64,000 nt of DNA from Gluconacetobacter johannae (GTDB lineage: Bacteria; Pseudomonadota; Alphaproteobacteria; Acetobacterales; Acetobacteraceae), in assembly GCF_025994435.1 (NCBI RefSeq), contig NZ_BAQK01000054.1, forward strand, positions 110,581-174,580. Direction: 5' to 3'. Below are positions 25,411-33,200 of the stretch, piece after piece (the stretch's first letter is position 1; the number at the start of each line of letters is the position of its first letter). The position numbers and the translations under genes are program-made. The notes below the pieces were generated by a model. The model was not told where the DNA came from, searched no databases, and saw only the letters and a program-made list of their open reading frames with translations.

Positions 25411-25440
25411 CCACAGGATTGTCCCCAATTCTGTGGATAA
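25411..25440. terminator. hairpin beyond the epimerase gene, with a DnaA-box-like word
   Basis: An 11-base imperfect stem (CCACAGGATTG at 25411-25421 against CAATTCTGTGG at 25426-25436, one mismatch) with a 4-base loop lies 13 bases past the stop of the leftward epimerase gene. It may act as a terminator, but no T-tract follows. The right arm continues into a sequence whose complement is TTATCCACAG (25431-25440), a perfect DnaA-box word that may be chance. Confidence 0.4.
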
Positions 25441-25452
25441 TATCGCGCCGCG

Positions 25453-26460
25453 TCACGCCCCGTCCGCGCTCCGATACCATTGGCGGTACCAGGCGACGAA
25501 GGCATCCACCCCGGCCTGCAAGGGCGTGGCGGGATGAAAGCCGGTCAGGCGTTCCAGCACCCCGCAATCCGCCCACGAGCGCGGCACGTCGCCCGGCTGC
25601 ATCGGCAGCATGTTGCGGATCGCCTCGCGGCCCGTGGCCCGTTCGATGGCGACGATGAAATCCCGCAGGCCGACCGGCCGCCCCCCGCCGACATTCACCA
25701 CGCGATAGGGCGCGACCGGGCTGGCGCCATGCCCGGCCTGGCTCGCCGGGGCGGGTGGAAGGGGCAGCAGGCGACAGACGGCCTCGACCAGGTCGTCGAC
25801 ATAGGTAAAGTCGCGCTCCATGTCCCCGCCGTTGTAGACGTCGATCGGCAGACCGGCGAGGATGTTGCGGGTAAAGCGGAACAGCGCCATATCCGGCCGC
25901 CCCCACGGCCCGTAGACGGTGAAGAACCGGCAGGCGGTGATCGGCAGGCCATGCAGATGGGCGTAGGAATGGCCGATGTCCTCGCACGCCTTCTTGGTCG
26001 CGGCATACAGGCTCAACGGCTGGTTGCACGGCAGATCCTCGGAGAACGGGATTTCGGGGCTGGCGCCGTAGACCGACGAGGTCGAGGCCAGGATGAAATG
26101 CCGGACCGGCAGATCCTTCACCTGTTCCAGCAGATTATGGGTGCCCACCACATTCGCGCTGACATAGGCGCTGGGGTTCTCCAGACTGTACCGCACCCCC
26201 GCCTGCGCCGCCAGATGGATGACGATGTCGGGCTGCGCCGCGCGGCAGGTCCGGGCCAGCGCGCGGGACTCCTCCAGCATGAACTCATGGCAGGTGAAGC
26301 CCGGCCGTGCGCGCAGGCGGGCATGCCGTGCCTGCTTCAGCGCGACATCGTAATAGGGGGTCATGCCGTCGATGCCCGTGACGTCGTGCCCCTCATCCAG
26401 CAGCCGCAGCGCCAGATGGAAGCCGATGAACCCCGCCGTCCCGGTCATGAGAATACGCAA
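25453..26460 (-). CDS. NAD-dependent sugar epimerase (UDP-glucuronate 4-epimerase-like)
   Basis: A 335-residue extended SDR. It has the Rossmann glycine motif GTAGFIG near the N-terminus, the loop ISIG-like start ILMTGTAG, TSSVYG with catalytic Ser, YAATKKA with the Tyr-x-x-x-Lys pair, and FFTVYGPWGRPDMALFRF, which is characteristic of UDP-glucuronate 4-epimerases (LpsL/CapI). It would convert UDP-glucuronate to UDP-galacturonate in the cytoplasm and so supply a precursor for surface polysaccharide. It stands alone between the guanidino gene groups, about 3 kb from the EPS genes. Confidence 0.87.
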   Translation of the reverse strand: MRILMTGTAGFIGFHLALRLLDEGHDVTGIDGMTPYYDVALKQARHARLRARPGFTCHEFMLEESRALARTCRAAQPDIVIHLAAQAGVRYSLENPSAYVSANVVGTHNLLEQVKDLPVRHFILASTSSVYGASPEIPFSEDLPCNQPLSLYAATKKACEDIGHSYAHLHGLPITACRFFTVYGPWGRPDMALFRFTRNILAGLPIDVYNGGDMERDFTYVDDLVEAVCRLLPLPPAPASQAGHGASPVAPYRVVNVGGGRPVGLRDFIVAIERATGREAIRNMLPMQPGDVPRSWADCGVLERLTGFHPATPLQAGVDAFVAWYRQWYRSADGA

Positions 26461-26486
26461 GAAAACCTCCAGGACCGCCCGCGCCA

Positions 26487-26561
26487 GTCATCCGGCCCCA
26501 GCCCATACAGACCGGCGTGGACAATGAGAAGGGGCTGGGAGAAGAGCCGGGGCCGGATGAC
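26487..26561. repeat. 13-bp perfect inverted repeat in a divergent intergenic region
   Basis: GTCATCCGGCCCC (26487-26499) is the exact reverse complement of GGGGCCGGATGAC (26549-26561), separated by 49 bases. Inside it, CCCAGCCC and GGGCTGGG form a second possible stem. The element lies between the divergent epimerase and DDAH-like genes. It could be a cruciform or REP-like element, or a regulatory structure. Confidence 0.6.
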
Positions 26562-26672
26562 GATTGAACGGATCGCAAAGTTCACTTGCATCCCCTGCTA
26601 TCGGATACCGTAACGTCCTTCCCTATGATACCGATCGAGACATCAGATTTTCCGGCGAGGATTCCAGGGGAT

Positions 26673-27545
26673 ATGAGCAGCAATCAGTGGTTCATCGACA
26701 GCGAGACCGGACATCTGGACGACGTCCTGCTCTGCCCGCCCACCTATTATGACTGGATCCCCAGCAACGACATCGCGATCCTGAGCCTGGAGAACGGCCG
26801 CAAGCCCGAAACGCACGCGGTCCGCAAGCAGTTCGACGAGATGGTGGACGCGCTGCGCGGCGCGGACGTCGCCTGCCATTTCCTCACCCCCCAGCCCGGC
26901 CTGCCCTATCAGGTCTATACCCGCGACAGCTCGCAGACGACGCCGTTCGGCACCGTCGTCACCAGCCTGTTCCGCCAGGAACGCAAGGGGGAAAAGGCGC
27001 TGATCGAATCGTTCTACGGCGAGGGCGAGATCTGGAAGACCGCGACCCGCGGCCATGTCGAGGGCGGCGACATCCACGTCATCAGCCCCGGCCTGCTGGC
27101 GGTGGGCGTCACCGGCACCCGGACCGACACCGCGGGGGCCGAGGAATTCACCGGCTGGTTCGACGAGGCCGGATGGCAGACGCGCATGATCCGCTTTTCG
27201 GACCATTTCCTGCATCTGGACGTCGTCTTCTCGATGGTGGCGGACAAGCTGGCCCTGGTCGCGCCCGACGCCCTGGCGGACGCCGATCTGGACTGGTTCC
27301 GCGCACAGGGCATCCGCCTGCTGCCGGTGACCTACAAGGAAGCGATGCGGGACATGGCGTGCAACGTGCTGGCTCTGGGCGACGGGCGAGTCGTCAGCCC
27401 CCGCCATTCCACCCGCGTCAACGAGATGCTGCGGGCCGAGGGGCTGACGGTGCTGGATCCGGAGCTGGACCAGTTCTCGCAGGGGGGCGGAAGCATCCAT
27501 TGCATGACCATGCCCTTGCGCCGCCGCTCGCTGGCCGGGGCCTGA
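26673..27545 (+). CDS. dimethylarginine dimethylaminohydrolase-like amidinohydrolase
   Basis: A 290-residue member of the guanidino-modifying enzyme superfamily. The catalytic set is visible: acidic residues in RGHVEGGDIH, His in DHFLHLDVVFS, and the nucleophilic Cys in GGSIHCMTMPL. YTRDSSQTTPFG matches the substrate-side loop. DDAH hydrolyses methylarginines to citrulline. Other family members act on arginine or agmatine, so the substrate is open. The start at 26673 (AGGGG just upstream) is chosen. In-frame ATGs at 26586 and 26625 would add residues with no homology. Together with the ureohydrolase it points to guanidino-nitrogen catabolism. Confidence 0.8.
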   Translation: MSSNQWFIDSETGHLDDVLLCPPTYYDWIPSNDIAILSLENGRKPETHAVRKQFDEMVDALRGADVACHFLTPQPGLPYQVYTRDSSQTTPFGTVVTSLFRQERKGEKALIESFYGEGEIWKTATRGHVEGGDIHVISPGLLAVGVTGTRTDTAGAEEFTGWFDEAGWQTRMIRFSDHFLHLDVVFSMVADKLALVAPDALADADLDWFRAQGIRLLPVTYKEAMRDMACNVLALGDGRVVSPRHSTRVNEMLRAEGLTVLDPELDQFSQGGGSIHCMTMPLRRRSLAGA

Positions 27546-27595
27546 GGAACCGTTTTAACGGTGGCCCCGCCGGCGATGGGCCGCGACGGGCGGCC

Positions 27596-28333
27596 ATGAA
27601 GGCCGAGATCGCTGTCCTGGCCGCCGCACTGGTGGGGCTGGTCCTGATCGGGCCGGCCGTCTTCCTGCTGGCGTCGCCGCCACCGGGCGTCGGCCTGTCG
27701 TGGGATATGGCCGACGCGGCGGGCTTTGCCGCCTTTGTCGTGCTGCTGGGCCTGTTCATGCTGAACGGACGGCCCACGGCCTGGCCGAACTGCGACGGCA
27801 AGTTCTTCATGGTGCTGCATCGGGGGCTGGGCGCCGGCGCGCTGGTCCTGCTGGGCCTGCATATCGTGCCGCCCCTATGGGTCGCGCCGTTGCTGGTCGA
27901 CGACCTGCTGCCGTCGGGTCCCTGGCCGATGCTGGCGGGGCTGGCAGCCGCGTGCCTGATGCTGGCGGCGGCGCTGTCGGGCCTGCATGGCGTACGCCAC
28001 GCGCTGTGGCGCACGGCGCGGCGGTTCCGGATCGGTCATTCCGTCATCGCCTACGCCACGCTGCCGCTGTCGGCCTTCCATGTGGCCGCGGCCGGACTGC
28101 ATGTGAACACCACATGGAAGACGGCGCTCTGCGCGGCGCTGACCGCCGGGGCCGCCTCATGGACACCGGTGCGGTGGCTGCTGCGGCCGGGCCGGAACCG
28201 CGCGGCCCCCGGCCGAAAGCGATGGCGCAACATGTCCATCCATGCCCGGACCATCGTGGCCCTGATGCTGGCGGCCAGTGTGCTGTCGGCAGTGGGCTAC
28301 GCCACGGTTACGCCGCATGGCGGCCCCGGATGA
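27596..28333 (+). CDS. b-type cytochrome-like membrane protein (ferric-reductase-type helices)
   Basis: A 245-residue protein with six or seven hydrophobic helices. Histidines are placed as haem ligands would be: VLHRGLG, LLGLHIV, LSGLHGVRHAL, RIGHSVI, SAFHVAAAGLH. This suggests a di-haem membrane cytochrome b similar to the ferric reductase/cytochrome b561 superfamily, with a final helix near the C-terminus. It overlaps the next gene (ATGA), which encodes a tetrahaem cytochrome c. The pair may therefore form a quinol-to-periplasm electron module. Function is inferred. The ribosome binding site is weak. Confidence 0.6.
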   Translation: MKAEIAVLAAALVGLVLIGPAVFLLASPPPGVGLSWDMADAAGFAAFVVLLGLFMLNGRPTAWPNCDGKFFMVLHRGLGAGALVLLGLHIVPPLWVAPLLVDDLLPSGPWPMLAGLAAACLMLAAALSGLHGVRHALWRTARRFRIGHSVIAYATLPLSAFHVAAAGLHVNTTWKTALCAALTAGAASWTPVRWLLRPGRNRAAPGRKRWRNMSIHARTIVALMLAASVLSAVGYATVTPHGGPG

Positions 28334-28722
28334 CGGGTGGCCCGGGCCGGGTGTGCGGCGCGATGTTCGGGGTGGTCCTTCTGGCGGCGGCGGGGTGGGC
28401 GGTCGACAGGCTGCATGTGCAATCCGTGACGGCCCATCCGGCATTGCCGCTGCGTTTCGCGCACACCGATCACACGGCGATCAACTGCATTGCCTGCCAC
28501 CATAACTACGCGCAATCGCGCATGGCGCGCCTGCCGCGGCAGGACTGCATCGCCTGCCACAAGACCGAGCCCGGACAGGCCCCCCGGGTCGAGGCGACGT
28601 TCCACCAGTTCTGCGAATCCTGCCACATCCGCCGGCGCGAACAGGGCCGCCCCGGCGGGCCCGTCCGCCTGTGCCAAGGCTGCCACGCCCCGCGTCCGCC
28701 CGGCAAGGGGCCCCTGGACTGA
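28330..28722 (+). CDS. membrane-anchored tetrahaem cytochrome c (c3/c7-like)
   Basis: A 130-residue protein with an N-terminal hydrophobic segment (MFGVVLLAAAGWAV), probably an uncleaved anchor. Four C-x-x-C-H motifs follow: CIACHH, CIACHK, CESCHI and CQGCHA. Extra histidines before the first motif (FAHTDH) and in TFHQF suggest bis-His ligation, as in class III small multihaem cytochromes. It should sit in the periplasm and take electrons from the coupled membrane cytochrome b. The terminal acceptor is unknown. Confidence 0.82.
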   Translation: MTGGPGRVCGAMFGVVLLAAAGWAVDRLHVQSVTAHPALPLRFAHTDHTAINCIACHHNYAQSRMARLPRQDCIACHKTEPGQAPRVEATFHQFCESCHIRRREQGRPGGPVRLCQGCHAPRPPGKGPLD

Positions 28723-28740
28723 CCGGGCACCGGGCGTGTT

Positions 28741-30036
28741 TCAGCCCTCCGGATGCACCTTCCATCCCGTCTCGCGCAGGCAGAACGCCAGGCCGATCGC
28801 CACCGCGACGCCGGCGATCAGCGGCAGGAATGCATGCTGGATCGTCGGCATGGACACCTGTTCGCCATTGCCCATCAACGCCGAGACGACGGGCGACATG
28901 ATGCCGGTCGTCAGGAACACCATGAAGTTCATGACCCCCGCCGCCGTGCCCTTCAGTTGCGGCGGATTGATTTCCTTCATGCTGGAAAACGGGATCATCG
29001 CCGCCCCGGATGCAATTCCCATGACCAGCGCCACCGAATAGCGCGGCATGATCCCGACGGGGACATAGACAGCCACCAGGCAGGCCGCCAGCAGCACCGC
29101 CGCCCCCCCGATCAGCACCGGCCGCCGCCGCCCGATCCGGTCCGAGATGTAGCCCAGCAGCGGGCAGCCGATGACCCAGCCGATCGGCACCATCGAGACA
29201 TCCGACGCCGCGAAGGCCATCGACGTGCCCTCGCCCACATGCAGCATCAGCGTGCCCCACACCAGCGCCCCGATGGTGGTGGGAACGAACAGCAGCCCGC
29301 CGATGGCGCCGGCGATCCAGCTTTGCCGATTGGCGAAGACCGTGCGGAAGGGCAGCATCAGGCTGCCGGCCGACAGCGGGCCGTGATGGGCGTGGCTGTC
29401 GCCGCCCTCGCGCGGCATCACCACCCAGGTGGCGACCGCCAGCGCGGCGCCGAGGGCGGCGAAGCCCAGCCAGACCTGCTGCCAGGCCATATGAACGCCG
29501 CCCGCCGGATCGATCAGCAGATGAACGGGTTTGGACCCGAAGGCGGCGCCCGCCATGCCCAGGCACTGCGTCAGCCCCACGAACAGCGCCAGCATCCGCG
29601 GCGGCAGGTAACGGGCCGCGACATAGGACGAGCCGATGAAGGCGAAGATCGCGCCCATCGCCTGCAAAACGAAGCCACCCATGCCCGCGGCCTCGCCGCC
29701 CTGGGCGAAGACCAGACACCCCACCGCCACCACGGCGATGCCCGACGGAATGGTGGCGTGCGCGCCATAACGGTCCAGCAGGACGCCCGCCACCAGGGCC
29801 ATCAGGGCGTACGCGACGTAATAGGCCGCGATCATCGACCCGATATGATTGCCCCCCCAGGCCTGGGTCAGTTCTTCCTGCATCACGCCCGGCGCCGAGC
29901 GTACGGCGTACTGGTAGAAATAGAAGGCCGCGCACAGGAACCAGGCCAGCACATAAAGCGGCCGCAGCGCGGACGGGTTCGCCTTGTCGGCCCGTTGTGA
30001 GGGCGCGGCCGAAAAATTGGCGGATATTACGGACAT
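28741..30036 (-). CDS. MFS transporter
   Basis: A 431-residue major facilitator protein with 12 helices. It has the family signatures DRYGAHATIP after helix 2 (short loop, GxLxDRxG-like) and SDRIGRRRPVLIGG between helices 8 and 9. HHGP in the central loop is a His-rich stretch. The substrate is unknown. Its layout (FYFYQYAVRSAPGVM near the start) resembles sugar-acid and nitrate/organic-anion carriers of the family. It lies 64 bases downstream of pdc beyond a hairpin, so it may have its own promoter. Confidence 0.85.
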   Translation of the reverse strand: MSVISANFSAAPSQRADKANPSALRPLYVLAWFLCAAFYFYQYAVRSAPGVMQEELTQAWGGNHIGSMIAAYYVAYALMALVAGVLLDRYGAHATIPSGIAVVAVGCLVFAQGGEAAGMGGFVLQAMGAIFAFIGSSYVAARYLPPRMLALFVGLTQCLGMAGAAFGSKPVHLLIDPAGGVHMAWQQVWLGFAALGAALAVATWVVMPREGGDSHAHHGPLSAGSLMLPFRTVFANRQSWIAGAIGGLLFVPTTIGALVWGTLMLHVGEGTSMAFAASDVSMVPIGWVIGCPLLGYISDRIGRRRPVLIGGAAVLLAACLVAVYVPVGIMPRYSVALVMGIASGAAMIPFSSMKEINPPQLKGTAAGVMNFMVFLTTGIMSPVVSALMGNGEQVSMPTIQHAFLPLIAGVAVAIGLAFCLRETGWKVHPEG

Positions 30037-30059
30037 GTGTCACATCGTCCCGTGAAGGT

Positions 30060-30084
30060 GCCCCGCGCCGGAATGGCGCGGGGC
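30060..30084 (-). terminator. hairpin after pdc
   Basis: A 10-bp GC-rich perfect stem (positions 30060-30069 pairing with 30075-30084) with a 5-base loop lies 17 bases beyond the pdc stop on the leftward strand. No T-tract follows, so it may be a weak terminator or an mRNA-stabilising stem between pdc and the MFS gene. Confidence 0.5.
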
Positions 30085-30100
30085 CAGAGCCTGCCTGCCG

Positions 30101-31792
30101 CTATTTCGCCGGCGGACGGGCATTCGCGGTCGCCACCCGGCGTCCCCACGAAATCAGTTCGCTGGTGCAGTCGTCCCGGTCGATGATGCATTCGATCAGC
30201 GTCGGGCCGCCGTGATTGTCCAGCGCCGCCCGCACGGCCTCGGCCATTTCGGCGCCGGTGGTCGCACGGAAGCCGCGCCCCTTCCCTTCTCCGGCGTTGA
30301 AGACCTCGATCAGGCCGGCGTAGTCCCAGTTCTTGATGTTGTTGTACGGTCCGTCGTGGATCTCGACCTCGATCGTGTAGCCGTGGTTGTTCACCAGGAA
30401 CACGATCACCGGCAGCCCGCGCCGCACCATCTGCGCGACTTCCTGCGCGGTCAGCTGGAACGACCCGTCACCCACCATGGTGATGATGCGGCGCTTGGGT
30501 TCCGCCACGGCGTAGCCGAACGTCGCGGGAACGGACCACCCGATATGCCCCCACTGCATTTCGAACTCGACGCGCGCCCCCTGCGGCAGCTTCATACGCA
30601 TGGCGTTGAACCAGGAATCGCCGGTTTCGGCCAGCAGCGTCGTCTCGGGCGTCAGCAGCGCGCCGATCTGCCGCGCCATTTCGGCGCGCGTCAGCTTGGC
30701 GGTCGGGGCCGCGCTGTCCACCGGCGCGGGTGCGCCGACGATACGACGGTATTCCGTCATCGTGCCCCCCTTCTTCGGCTGGCCCGCCAGGCGCGCCGCC
30801 AGGGCCGTCAGCAGGTCCTTCAGGTGCAGCCCGTCAAAGACCTGCCCGTCCAGCGTCACCGTGCCGATATCGGCCTGCACGACGTTCGCGCCGCGGGGCC
30901 ATGCGGTCCAGCCCACGGTGGAATAATCGTTGAACACGCAGCCCAGGCACAGGATGCCGTCGGCCCAGTCGAAGATCTCGCGCGCGCCGGGGCTGCTGGC
31001 CTCGCCCCAATAGGTGCCGATATAGTTCGGATAGTTTTCGGGGAAGAAGCTCTTGGCGGCGGCCATCGTCGCCACGGCGCACCCCAGCGCGTCGGCCAGC
31101 GCCACCGCGCCCTCCCCGCCATCGGCCGCGCGCAGCTTGCTGCCGACCAGGATCGCCACCTTGTCGCGCTTCGCCAGGAAGGCCGCGATCGCCTCGACCG
31201 CCGCCTCCAGCGTCGCGGCGTCGCCGGGCACCTGCGACAGCACGGCGCTGACGGGGCCGGGGCGCGCGCAGGCCGCGCCGGCGACGTTGCACGCGATTTC
31301 GATATAGGCGGGCTTGCGCTCGCGCAGGGCGGTGCGGATCGCGTGATCGATCTTCGCCGGCGCCTCGTCGGCCGAGATGATCGAGACCGCGGCGCAGGTG
31401 ATGCGGCGCGCCATCTCGATCTGATAGGCATAGTCGGGCGTGCCGATCGTATGGTGCAGGATGTGCCCGCTGCCATGATCGTTCGAGTTCGGCGCGCCGG
31501 AAATCAGGATCAGCGGCAGGTTTTCCGCATATGCGCCACCGACCGCGTTGAACGCGGAAATTGCGCCGACGCTGAACGTGACAATGGCGGCGCCCGCCCC
31601 CTTCGCCCGCGCATACCCTTCGGCGCTATAACCGCAATTCAGTTCGTTGCAGCAATAGACCTGCTCCATCCCGTCGATTTTCAGCAATTGATCGAGCAGG
31701 ACGAGGTTGTAATCCCCGGCTACGGCGAAATGATGGTCGAGGCCGATCTGCTTCAGCCGGTCGCCCAGATACATCCCTACGGTATATGTCAT
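30101..31792 (-). CDS. pdc: pyruvate decarboxylase
   Basis: ThDP-dependent non-oxidative decarboxylation of pyruvate to acetaldehyde and CO2 in the cytoplasm. The 563-residue protein has the usual Zymomonas/acetic-acid-bacterial PDC length. Visible hallmarks are the catalytic Glu in CCNELNCGYSAEGYAR, the His pair in SNDHGSGHILHHTIG, the ThDP motif from GDGSFQLTAQEV to NNHGYTIEVEIHDG, and the C-terminal Glu in TLIECIIDRDD. Bacterial PDC is rare and is a signature of Zymomonas and acetic acid bacteria. The ATG at 31792 follows GGGAAG with 7 bases spacing. A long leader with a perfect FNR-type box lies upstream. Confidence 0.97.
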   Translation of the reverse strand: MTYTVGMYLGDRLKQIGLDHHFAVAGDYNLVLLDQLLKIDGMEQVYCCNELNCGYSAEGYARAKGAGAAIVTFSVGAISAFNAVGGAYAENLPLILISGAPNSNDHGSGHILHHTIGTPDYAYQIEMARRITCAAVSIISADEAPAKIDHAIRTALRERKPAYIEIACNVAGAACARPGPVSAVLSQVPGDAATLEAAVEAIAAFLAKRDKVAILVGSKLRAADGGEGAVALADALGCAVATMAAAKSFFPENYPNYIGTYWGEASSPGAREIFDWADGILCLGCVFNDYSTVGWTAWPRGANVVQADIGTVTLDGQVFDGLHLKDLLTALAARLAGQPKKGGTMTEYRRIVGAPAPVDSAAPTAKLTRAEMARQIGALLTPETTLLAETGDSWFNAMRMKLPQGARVEFEMQWGHIGWSVPATFGYAVAEPKRRIITMVGDGSFQLTAQEVAQMVRRGLPVIVFLVNNHGYTIEVEIHDGPYNNIKNWDYAGLIEVFNAGEGKGRGFRATTGAEMAEAVRAALDNHGGPTLIECIIDRDDCTSELISWGRRVATANARPPAK

Positions 31793-32261
31793 TCTTGTGC
31801 TTCCCTGTCCTGTTGACAGCCGCTATCCAACCGCCGGGCCCTTCCATGGGCCCCGCGGGACACAGCATCGTCCGGCATGCACGTCTTCCGATCCAGGTCC
31901 GGACCGAAACCTGGAACAATCCAGACATAACGACGATCGTGCGTTCATAAGTGCGGTCGCATCCATATGCCGTCCCGCGGCGGGATCGTGGATCCGGACC
32001 GGCCCCGGACACAAGGCCAATCGTCGCATGGGACTTCTTCCTTTTCCGTTATTACAAACGGATTTCCCGTCACAGCATGGACCGTCCGGAACTGGCCGGG
32101 TCTGTACGCACCGCCCCCGAAAGAACCGAATTCCCCCAACGTGCGGCAGCGTCCGGATTCTCTCGTGATCCCGCTTTCCATAGACGCGCGGCAAGGGCGG
32201 CGCGTTGATGTGAATCAACCGGCGCGGATTTTGACAGAAGCCATGATGACGGGGCCGGCGA
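31793..32261 (-). promoter_or_regulatory. pdc upstream region
   Basis: 469 bases with no supported gene. Nearest to pdc is a small hairpin, GGGCCC at 31836-31841 and 31848-31853. The middle part is ordinary sequence without a recognisable promoter. At its far end is the FNR-type box listed separately. All of it is upstream of pdc and downstream of a leftward hypothetical gene, so any promoter here must serve pdc. Confidence 0.5.
32205..32218. promoter_or_regulatory. FNR/Anr-type binding box
   Basis: TTGATGTGAATCAA is a perfect match to the FNR/FixK consensus TTGAT-N4-ATCAA. It is 413 bases upstream of the pdc start and 44 bases beyond the stop of the 110-residue hypothetical gene. No rightward gene is close. 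Oxygen-responsive control of pdc by an Fnr-type regulator would make sense for fermentation of pyruvate but requires a long leader. Confidence 0.6.
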
Positions 32262-32594
32262 TCAGCCCGGATCGGCCCCGTTCTCCACTTCGCGCAGCAG
32301 ATGGATATAGCGTCCGGCATCGAAGCGGGGCTTGACGAACATCCGGCGCACGGCCGTCATGCCGTTATGGGTGAAATAAGCGCGCGGCGCCCCGTCTTCG
32401 ACCGCGACCCGCAACAGCCCGCGCGCCAGCAGGTCGCGGATGGATGCCGGGATGCGCGGCTGGCCGGTGCGTGGCCCGCTTTTCCACGTCGGCAGGATGA
32501 TCCCGTCCGACAGGGATGGATTATGCCCCGAATAAGTGCCGAAGGCCCATCGTATGAAGCGCTCCTCGGCCCGGGTCAGGCTGGTCTCTCCCAT
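32262..32594 (-). CDS. hypothetical protein
   Basis: A 110-residue soluble protein with mixed helix and strand content. LTRAEERFIRWAFGTY and RIPASIRDLLARGLLRV suggest a winged-helix-like or similar small fold, and the second part reads YFTHNGMTAVRRMF. I do not recognise a family. Codon use matches the neighbours and the frame is clean, so it is probably a real gene. Its start at 32594 has only a weak GAGCGA upstream. Confidence 0.55.
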   Translation of the reverse strand: MGETSLTRAEERFIRWAFGTYSGHNPSLSDGIILPTWKSGPRTGQPRIPASIRDLLARGLLRVAVEDGAPRAYFTHNGMTAVRRMFVKPRFDAGRYIHLLREVENGADPG

Positions 32595-32636
32595 GTGATT
32601 CGCTCGCGTTCTTGCTTTTATGTTTCTACGCGCGGT

Positions 32637-32654
32637 CCGGCCCCGAGGGGCCGG
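32637..32654 (-). terminator. hairpin after HbpS/GlcG-like gene
   Basis: CCGGCCCC (32637-32644) and GGGGCCGG (32647-32654) form a perfect 8-bp stem directly after the stop of the leftward HbpS/GlcG-like gene. There is no clear T-tract. It probably marks the end of the GMC dehydrogenase transcript. Confidence 0.5.
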
Positions 32655-32656
32655 GT

Positions 32657-33154
32657 CTATTTCAATACTGTCAGGGCGGCCTGTGCAATCTGTTCGTCAT
32701 GATCGGGCGTATCGACCGACACGCCAATTCCGCCGACGACCTGGCCATCGATGACGATGGGTTCGCCCCCTTTCATCATGACATAGCCCTGCGCCGTCAC
32801 CAGCGCCGGGCGCGGCCCGTCGATCGCGCCTTCCAGCACCGCGGTCGGACGGCGGAACATCACCGCCGTCCGGGCCTTTCCCGGCGCCAGATCGACACTG
32901 GCACGCATATAGGCATTGTCCATCCGCGCCAAGGCCACCACCTGCCCGGCATCGTCGACAACGGCGACGACGCCGGGCCACCCGTTGCGCGTGGCCTCAT
33001 GCAGCGCGGCCTGCAGCAGACGTTCGGCCAGCGCCAGGGTCAGGACCGGCCGCGAGGCCAGCCCCGGCGTCGCCGCCCGTGTCGCCATGGGGCCTGCGAC
33101 CAGCGCAAGCCCCAGGAAGAACGCCGGCATATAGCGTGCCGTCTTGCCGATCAT
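32657..33154 (-). CDS. secreted HbpS/GlcG-like protein
   Basis: A 165-residue protein of the HbpS/GlcG (haem-degrading/haem-binding) fold. An N-terminal Sec signal peptide (FFLGLALVAGPMATRAA) directs it to the periplasm. The domain follows: LTLALAERLLQAALHEA, VVAVVDDAGQVVALARMD, GGEPIVIDGQVVGGIGVS. Relatives bind haem or small ligands and often sit in dehydrogenase operons without known function. The ATG at 33154 is preceded by GGGGAG. It is the fourth gene after the dehydrogenase subunits, 46 bases beyond the cytochrome c gene. Confidence 0.78.
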   Translation of the reverse strand: MIGKTARYMPAFFLGLALVAGPMATRAATPGLASRPVLTLALAERLLQAALHEATRNGWPGVVAVVDDAGQVVALARMDNAYMRASVDLAPGKARTAVMFRRPTAVLEGAIDGPRPALVTAQGYVMMKGGEPIVIDGQVVGGIGVSVDTPDHDEQIAQAALTVLK

Positions 33155-33200
33155 CGTCTTACTCCCCCCTGGTTTCGTCCGAGCTTCGCCCGGACCGCCG

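Noticed and set aside
28753..30000. A 415-codon rightward frame opposite the MFS gene
   Set aside because: Shadow frame: very rich in His, Arg, Gln and Asp, with no domain. The opposite strand codes for a clear 12-helix transporter.
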